Part shown: positions 1 through 8,541 of the stretch, piece after piece
How positions within the stretch are numbered: the stretch's first letter is position 1
Layout of the letters: the number at the start of each line of letters is the position of its first letter
From: Flammeovirgaceae bacterium
Lineage (GTDB): Bacteria; Bacteroidota; Bacteroidia; Cytophagales; Cyclobacteriaceae
NCBI GenBank assembly: GCA_013204595.1
Contig: JABMNK010000047.1
Span: 1-58,450 of the forward strand
Length of the DNA: 58,450 bases
Direction: 5' to 3'
Program-made: the position numbers and the translations under genes
Notes under the pieces: model-generated
What the model was told of the DNA's origin: nothing
Seen by the model: the letters and a program-made list of their open reading frames with translations, nothing else
The model's database searches: none

Positions 1-147
1 CCAGTATCTTATATAAGTATTACGAAGTGTATGAAAACGATAAAAAATGAATGAAAAAAGTAATGTTATTTTTGATAAAACTTTAATTCCCCTTTATCTA
101 GTAAAAACTTAAAGTTAAATATAATATAACCTCCTATCAATTTACTA

Positions 148-855
148 ATCACAGATTCGTCTTTGGTAGGAGGTGGTGGGATTCCGCAGCCAGGGGAGAT
201 ATCATTAGCCAACAATGGTGTCTTGTTTTTGGATGAGTTGCCGGAATTCAAAAGATCTGCCCTTGAGGTGATGCGTCAGCCACTTGAAGAGCGTAGAGTC
301 ACCATTTCTAGGGCCAAGGTATCGATTGAATATCCTGCCAACTTTATGTTGATTGCTAGTATGAATCCATGCCCTTGTGGTTTTTATAATCATCCAGAAA
401 AGGAATGTGTTTGTCCGCCTGGGACGGTTCAACGGTACTTGAACAAAATCAGCGGACCGCTACTGGATCGAATCGATCTTCATGTGGAGGTGACCCCTGT
501 TTCCTTTGATCAGATGACGTCAAACCGAAAGAGTGAATCCAGTGCAGAGATCCGCAAGCGGGTAGCAATGGCACGAACCTTACAAAAGGAGCGATTTAAA
601 GACCAGCTGGGGATCCATCACAATGCCATGATGAATGCTCAAATGGTCAAGAATATTTGCACCATTAATGGGGGCGGTAAAGTGCTCTTAAAAATCGCCA
701 TGGACAAGCTAGGGCTCTCGGCCCGCGCCTATGATCGCATATTGAAAGTTTCAAGAACGATAGCCGACCTTGCTGGGGCAGAGAAAATTCAAATTGAGCA
801 TTTGGCTGAAGCGATTCAATACAGAAGTCTTGATCGAGAGAGCTGGGCAGGATGA
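148..855 (+). pseudogene. comM: 5'-truncated ComM/YifB-family Mg-chelatase-like ATPase
   Basis: The C-terminal half of the ComM (YifB) AAA+ helicase family, which promotes branch migration in natural transformation. Visible: the conserved stretch LVGGGGIPQPGEISLANNG, Walker B region (GVLFLDELPEF), arginine-finger area, the cysteine-rich NPCPCG...CVC insert and the C-terminal Mg_chelatase_C domain ending near RSLDRESW. Full-length members are about 510 residues; only about 230 remain here. The N-terminal LonC-like domain, the Walker A loop and the usual RPFRxPHHT block are absent. Homology starts abruptly near base 148, preceded in frame by six unrelated codons and a TAA at 127-129. Upstream DNA is AT-rich and shows no ComM-like sequence in any plus frame, so this is not a simple frameshift. 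A TTG at 163 could start a 230-residue product, but without the P-loop it should not hydrolyse ATP. Family assignment is firm; calling it a pseudogene is inference. Confidence 0.75.
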
Positions 856-941
856 TTTTAATTTTTCTATTTATAAATAATCGCCACAGCAGCACTGCTT
901 TTGGTAGCAGATAATGGATATTCGTAATCAAAAAGTAGCTG

Positions 942-2327
942 ATGCCTGAAATGCCGATGAAAAAACTTAGCGGGATATTTAAAAAAACTTTAGTCGTGTT
1001 GCTCAGTATCATTGCCGTTTTGACAATGGCTACCGTTACATGGGTAGACAGAACACCTTATATCGAACTTGATTTCTATCAAAAGATGACTAGTGAGCTC
1101 AAGGACGTACGACAAGATTTCCCCAAATGGACAGGAGGTGACACCTTATTAATCGGATGGTCCCAGGTCAATTTGACGCCTTACGGATTGGTGCCTTTGG
1201 CTGGTTATGGTAACCGAAAACCTAAAGAAATGACGGCGGTTCATGATTCGATTTTTGTCAATACCGTTATTTTTAGCAATGGTACCATGAAGGCGGCGTT
1301 GGTAACTGCCGATCTATTGATCATTCATCCTGAGATTACCAATTTGCTAGAAGAAAAATTAAAAACAATAGACTGGCAATTGTCGCAAGTATTTTTGACG
1401 GCGACTCATTCGCATTCGAGTATGGGGGGTTGGGCGCCGGGCCTTGTGGGAAATTTAATTGCGGGAACCTATGATCAAAAATATGTACAGCACATCGTTG
1501 ATAAAATGATTCTCAGTATTCAAATAGCGGAGGCAACACTTAATTTTGGAGCAATGGGTTATAGCGAATTGATTGTGCCTAGCTTGGTTCGAAACAGACT
1601 CGTTGGCGCCGAGGGCCTAGTAGATCCTAGCCTTAAAATACTGGGCTTGAAGTCGGGCGGACAAGAAGGATTGCATCTTGTATTTAGCGCGCACGCGACT
1701 TGTTTAGGAGGAACCAACCATGAAATGTCAAGAGATTATCCTGGAATTTTGGTTGATGAATTAATCAATCAAACTAATTTAACCTATGCTGCTTATAGTG
1801 CGGGCGCCGTCGCAAGTATGGGACCAAACAGTAATGATTTGAGGCAATTTGAAGGCAGCAATTACCTAGGACATGAACTTTCTGCACAGATCGCGTTGCT
1901 ACAACAGTTTGGATTGCCGTATCAAAATGATTTGAAATTACGGTCTTTGAGATTTCCTTTATTTTTAAGAGATCCAATGGTTAAAATTTCACAGCATCTT
2001 GCCTTAAGGCCTTGGATTTTTAATTGGGCGTTTGGTGAGTACGCCGCCGAAATCTCGCTGCTGCAGCTCAATGATGTATTAATGATAGGCTTGCCTTGCG
2101 ATTTTTCTGGTGAGCTGGCGATGGAGTTGTATGAATATGCGGCATCGAAACAATTACATTTGATTTTAACTTCTTTTAATGGAGGATATATTGGCTATGT
2201 ACCAAAGGATAAGTGGTATGATCTTCCTAAGTATGAAACCCGATCTATGAGTTGGTATGGGTTTGACAATGGGGCTTATTTTCTAGAAATGATTAAAATG
2301 CTGATAGATGAAGCCCATAACGATTAA
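942..2327 (+). CDS. Neutral/alkaline ceramidase-like hydrolase, membrane-anchored
   Basis: Resembles the N-terminal catalytic domain of neutral/alkaline non-lysosomal ceramidases. A hydrophobic segment at about residues 13-34 follows a lysine-rich N terminus and looks like a signal anchor. The family's zinc-binding motif appears as ATHSHSSMGG (H156, H158), and a second conserved block, HATCLGG...SRDYPG, begins at H251. At 461 residues it is shorter than typical bacterial ceramidases of about 650-700 and lacks their C-terminal immunoglobulin-like domain. Many Bacteroidota proteins of this shape are of unknown substrate, so amidase chemistry is likely but ceramide as substrate is only a guess. 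ATG codons at 942, 951 and 957 are all possible starts. Its 3' end overlaps the next gene by 20 bases, so the two are probably cotranscribed and translationally coupled. Confidence 0.8.
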   Translation: MPEMPMKKLSGIFKKTLVVLLSIIAVLTMATVTWVDRTPYIELDFYQKMTSELKDVRQDFPKWTGGDTLLIGWSQVNLTPYGLVPLAGYGNRKPKEMTAVHDSIFVNTVIFSNGTMKAALVTADLLIIHPEITNLLEEKLKTIDWQLSQVFLTATHSHSSMGGWAPGLVGNLIAGTYDQKYVQHIVDKMILSIQIAEATLNFGAMGYSELIVPSLVRNRLVGAEGLVDPSLKILGLKSGGQEGLHLVFSAHATCLGGTNHEMSRDYPGILVDELINQTNLTYAAYSAGAVASMGPNSNDLRQFEGSNYLGHELSAQIALLQQFGLPYQNDLKLRSLRFPLFLRDPMVKISQHLALRPWIFNWAFGEYAAEISLLQLNDVLMIGLPCDFSGELAMELYEYAASKQLHLILTSFNGGYIGYVPKDKWYDLPKYETRSMSWYGFDNGAYFLEMIKMLIDEAHND

Positions 2328-3393
2328 GCGACCAACCTTAATTATACATGAGGTACGAGCGAAAGCGAATATTCAATGGATGGTGAGCAAGGCCAAAAGA
2401 CTTGGGTTACATTTTCGTCCACATTTCAAAACCCATCAATCGGCCACTGTCGGACAATGGTTTCGGGATGCAGGGGTAGAAAGAATAGCCGTTTCATCGG
2501 TTTCTATGGCAGCATATTTTCAGGCACACGGATGGCAGGACATTACCATTGCATTTCCCTATAATCCGTTAGAATGGGAGGAAATTGATCAGCTTTCTGA
2601 GAACGGGCGGTTGACTGTGACCATAGAATCCGCTTGGGCGCTGGCGGATTTAAAGTTAAAAATCAAGCATCCGATTCGTTTTGTAATTAAAGTCGATGTG
2701 GGTTACGGTAGGACAGGAATCAAGAGTTCTGACGCTGCCTTAATTAGGAATCTGGCAGATTCTGCCACTGAAAAATGTCAATTTGCTGGATTATTGGCAC
2801 ATGCTGGACACACTTATGAGGCGGTTGGAAAAGAGGCGATTGAAAAAATCCATCGGGCCAGTATTCAGTCATTAAATCAATTATCAGCAACTTTTTTGAA
2901 CAAACCCTTTATCAGTTACGGAGATACACCAGCGTGCTCAGTTTCAGAATATTTTGAGGATGTGTCTGAATTGCGATGTGGTAATTTTATTTATTATGAT
3001 TTAACTCAAGCCAAAATTGGCTCTTGTAGAGAAGATCAAATTGCGGTCGTATTGGCATGTCCTATTGTCGCCCAACATTTTGATAGAAGAGAAGTGGTGA
3101 TCTATGGGGGAGCCATCCATTTGTCAAAGGACTTTATTGAAGAGGGTGGCAAGTATTACGGTAAAATAGTAGCGTTCAAGGGATTAGAGTGGCAGATCAT
3201 GGAAGGGGTATTTTTGAAAAAAATATCACAAGAACATGGAATTATTCAATTGCCGGAAGAATATGATCCATTAGTCTTCCAAATAGGGGCAATACTTGGC
3301 GTTTTGCCGGTGCACGCTTGTTTGGCTGTTGATTCGATGACGGCTCAGCAGACCCTTGGAGGGGTAAAAATTGAAAAAATGACCAAAATCTGA
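2308..3393 (+). CDS. D-threonine aldolase/D-serine dehydratase-type PLP enzyme (copy 1)
   Basis: Fold-type III PLP protein with an alanine-racemase-like N-terminal barrel and the D-serine-dehydratase-like C-terminal domain. The Schiff-base lysine is K41 in RPHFKTH; KVDVGYGRTGI and LLAHAGHTY follow the family pattern. The metal-binding His and Cys of D-threonine aldolase/D-serine dehydratase are present as LPVHAC (H336, C338). Expected reactions are retro-aldol cleavage of D-3-hydroxy amino acids or D-serine deamination; which one cannot be read from the sequence. It is not the cell-wall alanine racemase, which is fused to MurF at 51095-53509. A paralogue lies at 40538-41623. The ATG lies inside the end of the ceramidase-like gene (20-base overlap). 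Confidence 0.85.
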   Translation: MKPITIKRPTLIIHEVRAKANIQWMVSKAKRLGLHFRPHFKTHQSATVGQWFRDAGVERIAVSSVSMAAYFQAHGWQDITIAFPYNPLEWEEIDQLSENGRLTVTIESAWALADLKLKIKHPIRFVIKVDVGYGRTGIKSSDAALIRNLADSATEKCQFAGLLAHAGHTYEAVGKEAIEKIHRASIQSLNQLSATFLNKPFISYGDTPACSVSEYFEDVSELRCGNFIYYDLTQAKIGSCREDQIAVVLACPIVAQHFDRREVVIYGGAIHLSKDFIEEGGKYYGKIVAFKGLEWQIMEGVFLKKISQEHGIIQLPEEYDPLVFQIGAILGVLPVHACLAVDSMTAQQTLGGVKIEKMTKI

Positions 3394-3458
3394 TCATATG
3401 GATCGAGCGCCTTCTTAAATGTTTATTGGGCGGGCTTCGATGATCTTTTCAACGTTAC

Positions 3459-4349
3459 TTAGGAAATTGGCACATTGACATGTCGCTCGGCATGATAGGA
3501 AGAGCGCACTAATGGGCCGGATTCTACATATTTTAATCCTCTTTTCAAGCCCTCTTCTTTGTACTTTTCAAATTGGTCTGGATGAATAAATTCTGCCACT
3601 TCAATATGCATTTTGGTAGGTTGCAAATATTGCCCAAGGGTTAAAATATGCAAACCAGAAGCGACCAAGTCATCTATTGCCTTGAATATTTCGTCTTCTG
3701 TTTCTCCAAGTCCGAGCATAATGCCAGATTTTGTTCTTTTACCAAAATCCTTAGTACGTCTGATTTGTTCCAAGCTTCTTTCATACCTAGCCTGTGGTCG
3801 GACTATTCGATAAAGTCGCTCGACAGTTTCCATGTTATGGGAAACCACCTCTTGGCCAGCAGCGATCATACGTGACAAGGCTTCCCAATTCCCCTTGACG
3901 TCAGGGATCAATGTTTCTATAGTCGTGCTTGGACTGAGTTCCTTAACCTTGCTCACGGTTTGATACCAAATTTCAGCACCACGGTCTTTTAATTCATCTC
4001 TATTTACCGAGGTAATGACGGCGTGTTTTACCTGCATGGTCGCAATGGCTTCGGCCACTCTTTGGGGCTCAGCCTCGTCGTAGTCAGGAGGCCTACCAGT
4101 AGCTACCGCACAAAAAGTACAACTCCTCGTGCATACGTTTCCTAAAATCATAAAGGTAGCGGTACCGGCGCCCCAGCATTCTCCCATATTGGGACAATTA
4201 CCGCTTTCGCAGATGGTATGAAGTTTATGTTGATCCACAATTTTGCGAACTTTTGCATACTCATGGCCAACAGGAAGCTTCACTCTCAGCCAATCAGGCT
4301 TTTTGATTCGATTATTTGGAGAATCAGCAATTACAGGTAACTCTATCAT
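3459..4349 (-). CDS. lipA: Lipoyl synthase
   Basis: Radical SAM enzyme that inserts two sulfurs into protein-bound octanoyl groups to make lipoyl cofactors for 2-oxoacid dehydrogenases and glycine cleavage. Both iron-sulfur clusters are accounted for: the auxiliary cluster by C47, C52 and C58 ([12 protein letters not shown]) and the SAM cluster by CxxxCxxC at C73, C77 and C80. The C-terminal RSSYHAE motif supplying the serine ligand is present. Length 296 residues matches the family. A single gene facing the DTA-like gene; the 65-base convergent gap has only an imperfect GC-containing hairpin. Functionally it would serve the fused E1 at 6487-8454 and PdhA at 21539-22555. Confidence 0.98.
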   Translation of the reverse strand: MIELPVIADSPNNRIKKPDWLRVKLPVGHEYAKVRKIVDQHKLHTICESGNCPNMGECWGAGTATFMILGNVCTRSCTFCAVATGRPPDYDEAEPQRVAEAIATMQVKHAVITSVNRDELKDRGAEIWYQTVSKVKELSPSTTIETLIPDVKGNWEALSRMIAAGQEVVSHNMETVERLYRIVRPQARYERSLEQIRRTKDFGKRTKSGIMLGLGETEDEIFKAIDDLVASGLHILTLGQYLQPTKMHIEVAEFIHPDQFEKYKEEGLKRGLKYVESGPLVRSSYHAERHVNVPIS

Positions 4350-4378
4350 TCAAGTATTTTTATGTCAATTTCAAATAA

Positions 4379-5086
4379 TTAATTGCGTTTACCCCAGAAA
4401 AATGTAAAAAAAGCGGAAGTATAAACGGCGCGATTGGGTTGGGTTGGGATAATAACGATCTCTTTGATGTAAGCTTCTGCCATGATTCCAAATTCAATAC
4501 CCACTACGTTTCTCTTAAAACTACCAAATTCAAAATCAATGGCAGCCTTGGCATTTAGTCCAGGGATAATTTTGGCTTTACCAAATCCTTGTAAAAACTT
4601 GCCGGCACCTTGAATGGATTGGATTGTAGGATATAATACTGGATTATAAACTACATATTCACCACCAGAGGTTAGTACATAATAAGGGATCACCAAGCCT
4701 ATTGACGGCCCTGCGGCAATGTTTGCATTTATCTGTACACCTTTCTGACTTTCTTTTTTGTATAGGAGCTTATCCCTCCCGTAGAGACCCCTAATCGCAA
4801 ATAACTTATTTTGTTTTCCCCAAATAAAGGAGGTACCGTTTTGACCTGAAGTATACTTTTGCTCGCTGGGATGTTTGACGTTTACCATTTCAAGACCAAA
4901 AGTTTCGAATAGGTTGTCATTATTCAGTCTAGCATATCGAAAGACGACACCACCGATCAATCCACTATTGGTATTGGTAGTTACCCCCCAAATAAGTTCA
5001 TTTTTATATTCATCATCATTTTCAAATTGCGCAAAAAGCCCAAGAGAACAGGTAAGAATAAAAAAAGTCAAGAACCCTTTAACCAT
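4379..5086 (-). CDS. Secreted, probably outer-membrane beta-barrel protein, function unknown
   Basis: I do not recognise a named family. A clear signal peptide (MVKGFLTFFILTCSLGLFAQ) is followed by about 215 residues of alternating polar/aromatic segments such as LIGGVVFRYARL, GPSIGLVIPYYVL and NVVGIEFGIMAEAYI, ending in a terminal aromatic-rich strand (SAFFTFFWGKRN). This pattern suggests a small 8-12 strand outer-membrane barrel common in Bacteroidota. It lies 29 bases upstream, in transcription terms, of lipA, so cotranscription with lipA is possible. No catalytic motif is visible. Confidence 0.6.
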   Translation of the reverse strand: MVKGFLTFFILTCSLGLFAQFENDDEYKNELIWGVTTNTNSGLIGGVVFRYARLNNDNLFETFGLEMVNVKHPSEQKYTSGQNGTSFIWGKQNKLFAIRGLYGRDKLLYKKESQKGVQINANIAAGPSIGLVIPYYVLTSGGEYVVYNPVLYPTIQSIQGAGKFLQGFGKAKIIPGLNAKAAIDFEFGSFKRNVVGIEFGIMAEAYIKEIVIIPTQPNRAVYTSAFFTFFWGKRN

Positions 5087-5139
5087 TAAAATATTTTCTA
5101 TATCGTTGTAAACGTATATGTAAAGGTAAAAGTTTGTCC

Positions 5140-5541
5140 ATGCAATTCAAATCGAATTATAAAGGTCAATTGAGGACCGTAGCCGAACATCTTGGTTCTG
5201 GAGATCAATTAATCACAGATGCCCCAATTGATAACAATGGAAAAGGAGAAACATTTTCTCCAACGGACCTGGTGGCAACGGCACTGGGGAGTTGTATGAT
5301 GACTATTATGGCCATAGAAGCAAAAAAATACGGCATGAGACTTGGGGATTTGACATGGGAGACGACCAAGGTTATGCGGGTCAATCCTCGGACCATTTCA
5401 AAAATAAAAATCCATTTTTCTTGGCCTAACTGCTTGCTTACTGATGATCAAAGGGCGTGGTTAAAAGAGAAAGGACTCAGTTGTCCTGTTGCCTTGGCGC
5501 TGCATCCGGATATTATACAGGAGGTCACTTTTGATTTTTAA
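5140..5541 (+). CDS. OsmC-family peroxiredoxin-like protein
   Basis: OsmC/Ohr fold protein, cytoplasmic, expected to reduce organic hydroperoxides through two redox cysteines. Both are present: C52 in TALGSCMMT and C115 in LSCPVALAL (numbered from the ATG at 5140). The N-terminal strand region and FSPTDLVATALG helix are typical. I choose ATG 5140; a TTG six bases upstream is the alternative. It converges on and overlaps by 17 bases the 3' end of ytxJ, another thiol-redox gene, though opposite orientation means separate transcription. Length of 133 residues fits the YhfA/OsmC-like subgroup. Confidence 0.9.
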   Translation: MQFKSNYKGQLRTVAEHLGSGDQLITDAPIDNNGKGETFSPTDLVATALGSCMMTIMAIEAKKYGMRLGDLTWETTKVMRVNPRTISKIKIHFSWPNCLLTDDQRAWLKEKGLSCPVALALHPDIIQEVTFDF

Positions 5542-5881
5542 TATTTCGCAGTTCGGATAGCAGTTCGGCGTAATTAATTCCAAAATGTGATTCTTGATAG
5601 GTTACGATACCGTCTTTAATCAATAATAGTTGAGGAGATTGATGGGTAATTCCGAAGAGGGTGGCTACTTCATTAGAAACTGATCTATATCTGAGTAAGT
5701 CTAAAAAGTAGGCTTTAAGGGTTCCAACTTCGTCTTCTTTCCATTTTCTTTGAAGCCTATCGAGGGATACGGCACTAGTAGAACAACTCGTGCTATGTTT
5801 AAAAATCATCACAGGAGTTTTATAAGATTGCTCTTTAACGGTTCTCAATTCATTTTCATCAGTAAGGGGGATCCAAGTCAT
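5525..5881 (-). CDS. ytxJ: Bacillithiol system redox-active protein YtxJ (BrxC-like monothiol bacilliredoxin)
   Basis: Thioredoxin-fold protein of the YtxJ family, implicated in removing bacillithiol from S-bacillithiolated proteins. The N-terminal strand and active site read IFKHSTSCSTSA with the single reactive C33; HQSPQLLLIKDG is the cis-Pro-containing motif typical of the family. Length 118 residues is normal. The family usually has TCPIS at the active site, so the CSTS here is a mild variation. bshC and ypdA lie about 10 kb away, giving independent support that the organism makes bacillithiol. Its ATG overlaps the stop of the upstream secreted-protein gene by one base (TGATG), so the two genes are cotranscribed. 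Confidence 0.88.
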   Translation of the reverse strand: MTWIPLTDENELRTVKEQSYKTPVMIFKHSTSCSTSAVSLDRLQRKWKEDEVGTLKAYFLDLLRYRSVSNEVATLFGITHQSPQLLLIKDGIVTYQESHFGINYAELLSELRNIKNQK

Positions 5882-6456
5882 CAGTTGTTCCAGATTTTAC
5901 GTTCTTTCCTATCAAATTTAGGAGATTCGATATGTCCTTTAATGCCGTCTGGAGTTTGAGTAGTTGGTGCTAATTTTACCCAAATCGAATTTAATTCTCT
6001 GTTTTTTGAGTCGAAATACCCACCGTTCGATGCGCTGCGGATACCCAAATTAATCATTTTCGGCCCCGCATAGGCGGTCCATGATTTGTTCCAAGGCAGA
6101 TTTATATTTAACCAAGCAGCTTCACTTTGAAAAAAAATGCGCTGATCTTGTATCCTACGAATTTTCATAAAAGCGTAATCATTTGCAGGACGTTCAGAAT
6201 ACCTTGGTGCAGCGCCCAAAACGAATCCACTAGGACGTTTTGCAGATTTGACACCTTTGAATTTTAGGTTGTTGGACGAAAAAGGCGAGGCAGACGATTT
6301 ATCTTTTCCTTGTAGGGACTTAAGATCTTTTCTTTTTACCTCGATGGTCATAAGTTTCCCCTGACTATCGGTGATTAATTGCGCTTCGGAGCGATAGTGG
6401 GCGCCTAGAAACACTATAAAAAGCAAAAGTGATAATATGTATTTTGATTTCCTCAA
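5881..6456 (-). CDS. Secreted protein of unknown function upstream of ytxJ
   Basis: No family recognised. Residues 1-25 form a signal peptide (MRKSKYILSLLLFIVFLGAHYRSEA). The mature part is basic and includes a low-complexity Lys/Ser region (about 40-70) followed by a more ordered domain with WLNINLPWNKSWTAYAGPKMINLGIRS. No lipobox Cys, no enzyme motif. Its TGA overlaps the ytxJ ATG, so the two are an operon; the link between a periplasmic protein and bacillithiol chemistry is not obvious and may only reflect shared transcription. Confidence 0.6.
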   Translation of the reverse strand: MRKSKYILSLLLFIVFLGAHYRSEAQLITDSQGKLMTIEVKRKDLKSLQGKDKSSASPFSSNNLKFKGVKSAKRPSGFVLGAAPRYSERPANDYAFMKIRRIQDQRIFFQSEAAWLNINLPWNKSWTAYAGPKMINLGIRSASNGGYFDSKNRELNSIWVKLAPTTQTPDGIKGHIESPKFDRKERKIWNN

Positions 6457-6486
6457 GAAATAAAATTTCCTTCAAAATTAACAAAT

Positions 6487-8454
6487 TTAATAGTTCAGTA
6501 GTGATTTTATTCGATTCAATAATCTCGAGTTAGGTAAAAACGCTTGTTCCAAGGCAGCAGCAAAAGGGACGGGTGTATCTAAACTACCTTCCCGAAAAAC
6601 TGGCGCATCTAAATCTTCAAAGCAATTGCCCCCAATCCAAGCAGCGATTTCCGCACCAATACCTCCTGTGATGCAATCTTCGTGTAAGACCATGACTCTG
6701 TTGGTTTTCTTTACAGAAGCCGCTACCGTTTCCTTATCCCAGGGTAATAGCGTCCTCAGATCCAAAATCTCAATATTTTGGATTTCTTTAGCAACGTCAA
6801 GTGCCCAATGAACCCCCATCCCGTAGGTAACAATGGTTAAAGCCGAACCTTCTTGGACGACACGGGCTTTGCCGATTTCAATGGTATAATAGGCTTCTGA
6901 AACCGGTCCGGATAATGATCGATATAAATATTTATGCTCAAAAAAGAGGTAAGGATTGGGGTCTTCAATAGCCGCACACAATAATCCTTTGGCTTCTTCT
7001 GGATTGGATGGGTATACGATTTTTAAACCTGGGGTATGAAAAAACCAAGCTTCATTGGATTGTGAATGAAAAGGGCCCGCGCCTACACCTGCCCCGGTGG
7101 GCATTCTGATGACCACATCGGCAGATTGTGACCAGCGATAATATGATTTTGCAAGGTTATTGATGATTTGGTTGAAGCCGCAAGTGACAAAATCCGCAAA
7201 TTGCATTTCCATAAGGGCTTTCATTCCAGCAATACTCAAACCCAAAGTGGCCCCCACAATGGCAGATTCACAAAGAGGTGTATTTCGGATGCGGTCAGAT
7301 TCAAACCGCTCCAAAAAGCCTTCTGATATTTTGAAGACGCCACCGTATTCTGCAATATCTTGCCCCAAAAATATCAACTCTGGATATCTCTCTAGGCTTT
7401 GTTTGATTCCTTCTGAAATAGCATCGACAAACCGGATTTCCCTTTTAGTCGTTTCGGGAATCTTAATTTCTTGCTGGAATGGTGCATATACATCCGCTAG
7501 TTCGAGATCAAGGGTGCTGGCAATTTTCTCTTCGTCAAATGATTTTTTAGTTGCGGCATTGATTGCGGCATTAATTTCTGCACGAATGTTTTTGATAATT
7601 GACGGATCAACTCCCGATTCGATCAAAAAAGACTCGTAATTCATTATGGGGTCTTTTTTGGCCCAATGATCCATTAATTCTTTGGGAACGTACTTGGTGC
7701 CTGAAGCTTCCTCATGTCCACGCATTCGAAAAGTTCTGGCCTCAAAGATCACCGGTCTCGGAGTTGCGCGAATTGAGATACAAACTTTCTCCAATTCATT
7801 CATTACTTCCAAAATATTATTACCATCTACAGATATTGCTTCAATTCCATAAGCAGGCCCCTTTACGATAAAAGAATCAAAGTTAAATTGCTGGTTACTT
7901 GGTGTAGACAAGCCATACCCATTGTTTTCAATGACAAACACGACAGGGAGATTCCATACAGATGCCACGTTTACGGCTTCATGAAAATCTCCTTGACTTG
8001 TTCCCCCATCCCCACTAAATACAAGTGTTACTTTTTTATTTTTGCGTATTAGATCGGCCAAAGCGATACCATCGGCGACGCCAAGTTGTGGGCCTAAATG
8101 AGAAATCATGCCAATAATATTGTGGTCCTGTGTGCCAAAATGAAAAGACCGATCGCGCCCCTTTGTATATCCGCTTGCTTTGCCTTGGAATTGTCCAAAA
8201 AGACGATCCAATGGAACTTTTCTACTTGTGAATACACCTAGATTTCGATGCATCGGCAAGATGTATTCAGAGGGGGTTAGACACAATGCCGCACCAACAC
8301 TTATAGCTTCCTGACCAATACCAGAAAACCATTTGCTTATTTTTCCTTGACGTAAGAGGATCAACATTTTTTCCTCAATAAGGCGAGGTGTGATCAGTTC
8401 TTTGTATATGTCAATCAGGCTTTCTTCTGACCTTCCATTGCGCTCAAATTTCAT
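6487..8454 (-). CDS. Fused alpha-beta 2-oxoacid dehydrogenase E1 component
   Basis: Thiamine-diphosphate E1 with both subunits in one chain, as found for the branched-chain/acetoin-type enzyme in many Bacteroidota. Residues 1 to about 330 are the alpha part, with the ThDP motif GDG...ENN (SGDGGTSQGDFHEA through VIENNGYG). Residues about 345-655 are the beta part, with FLGQDIAEYGGVF, the ADFVTCGFNQI helix and MPTGAGVGAGPFHSQS. The product decarboxylates a 2-oxoacid and reductively acylates a lipoyl-E2; no E2 or E3 is in the window. It is a single gene divergent from the M16 protease. Substrate (2-oxoisovalerate versus other) cannot be fixed by eye. Confidence 0.9.
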   Translation of the reverse strand: MKFERNGRSEESLIDIYKELITPRLIEEKMLILLRQGKISKWFSGIGQEAISVGAALCLTPSEYILPMHRNLGVFTSRKVPLDRLFGQFQGKASGYTKGRDRSFHFGTQDHNIIGMISHLGPQLGVADGIALADLIRKNKKVTLVFSGDGGTSQGDFHEAVNVASVWNLPVVFVIENNGYGLSTPSNQQFNFDSFIVKGPAYGIEAISVDGNNILEVMNELEKVCISIRATPRPVIFEARTFRMRGHEEASGTKYVPKELMDHWAKKDPIMNYESFLIESGVDPSIIKNIRAEINAAINAATKKSFDEEKIASTLDLELADVYAPFQQEIKIPETTKREIRFVDAISEGIKQSLERYPELIFLGQDIAEYGGVFKISEGFLERFESDRIRNTPLCESAIVGATLGLSIAGMKALMEMQFADFVTCGFNQIINNLAKSYYRWSQSADVVIRMPTGAGVGAGPFHSQSNEAWFFHTPGLKIVYPSNPEEAKGLLCAAIEDPNPYLFFEHKYLYRSLSGPVSEAYYTIEIGKARVVQEGSALTIVTYGMGVHWALDVAKEIQNIEILDLRTLLPWDKETVAASVKKTNRVMVLHEDCITGGIGAEIAAWIGGNCFEDLDAPVFREGSLDTPVPFAAALEQAFLPNSRLLNRIKSLLNY

Positions 8455-8523
8455 TTTTTTAATTAGGTTGAATTTAGCGAATGTAAAGATGGTGCACTTT
8501 CATGATTATTTAGATGTTATTTT

Positions 8524-8531
8524 TACATTTG
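8524..8531 (+). promoter_or_regulatory. Candidate Bacteroidota -7 element for the M16 protease gene
   Basis: TACATTTG matches the Bacteroidota sigma-ABfr -7 consensus TAnnTTTG and ends 10 bases before the ATG at 8542. No clear -33 TTTG is seen at the usual spacing, so confidence is modest. Confidence 0.35.
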
Positions 8532-8541
8532 AATTGGAATT

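Noticed and set aside
1-147. Simple frameshift as the cause of the short comM
   Set aside because: None of the three plus frames upstream of base 148 contains the expected RPFRxPHHT block or Walker A, so it is a true boundary in the bases shown.
2308-3393. Alanine racemase for cell-wall synthesis
   Set aside because: The C-terminal domain with H336/C338 is of the D-threonine-aldolase/D-serine-dehydratase kind, and the real racemase is the C-terminal half of the MurF fusion.
3394-3458. Intrinsic terminator between the D-TA-like gene and lipA
   Set aside because: Only an imperfect GATCGAGCGCC/GGCG..TCGATGATC pairing with no T-run; too weak to list.
7160-7639. 159-residue plus-strand ORF opposite the fused E1
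   Set aside because: Antisense shadow of the conserved beta-domain of E1, with no start context and biased composition.
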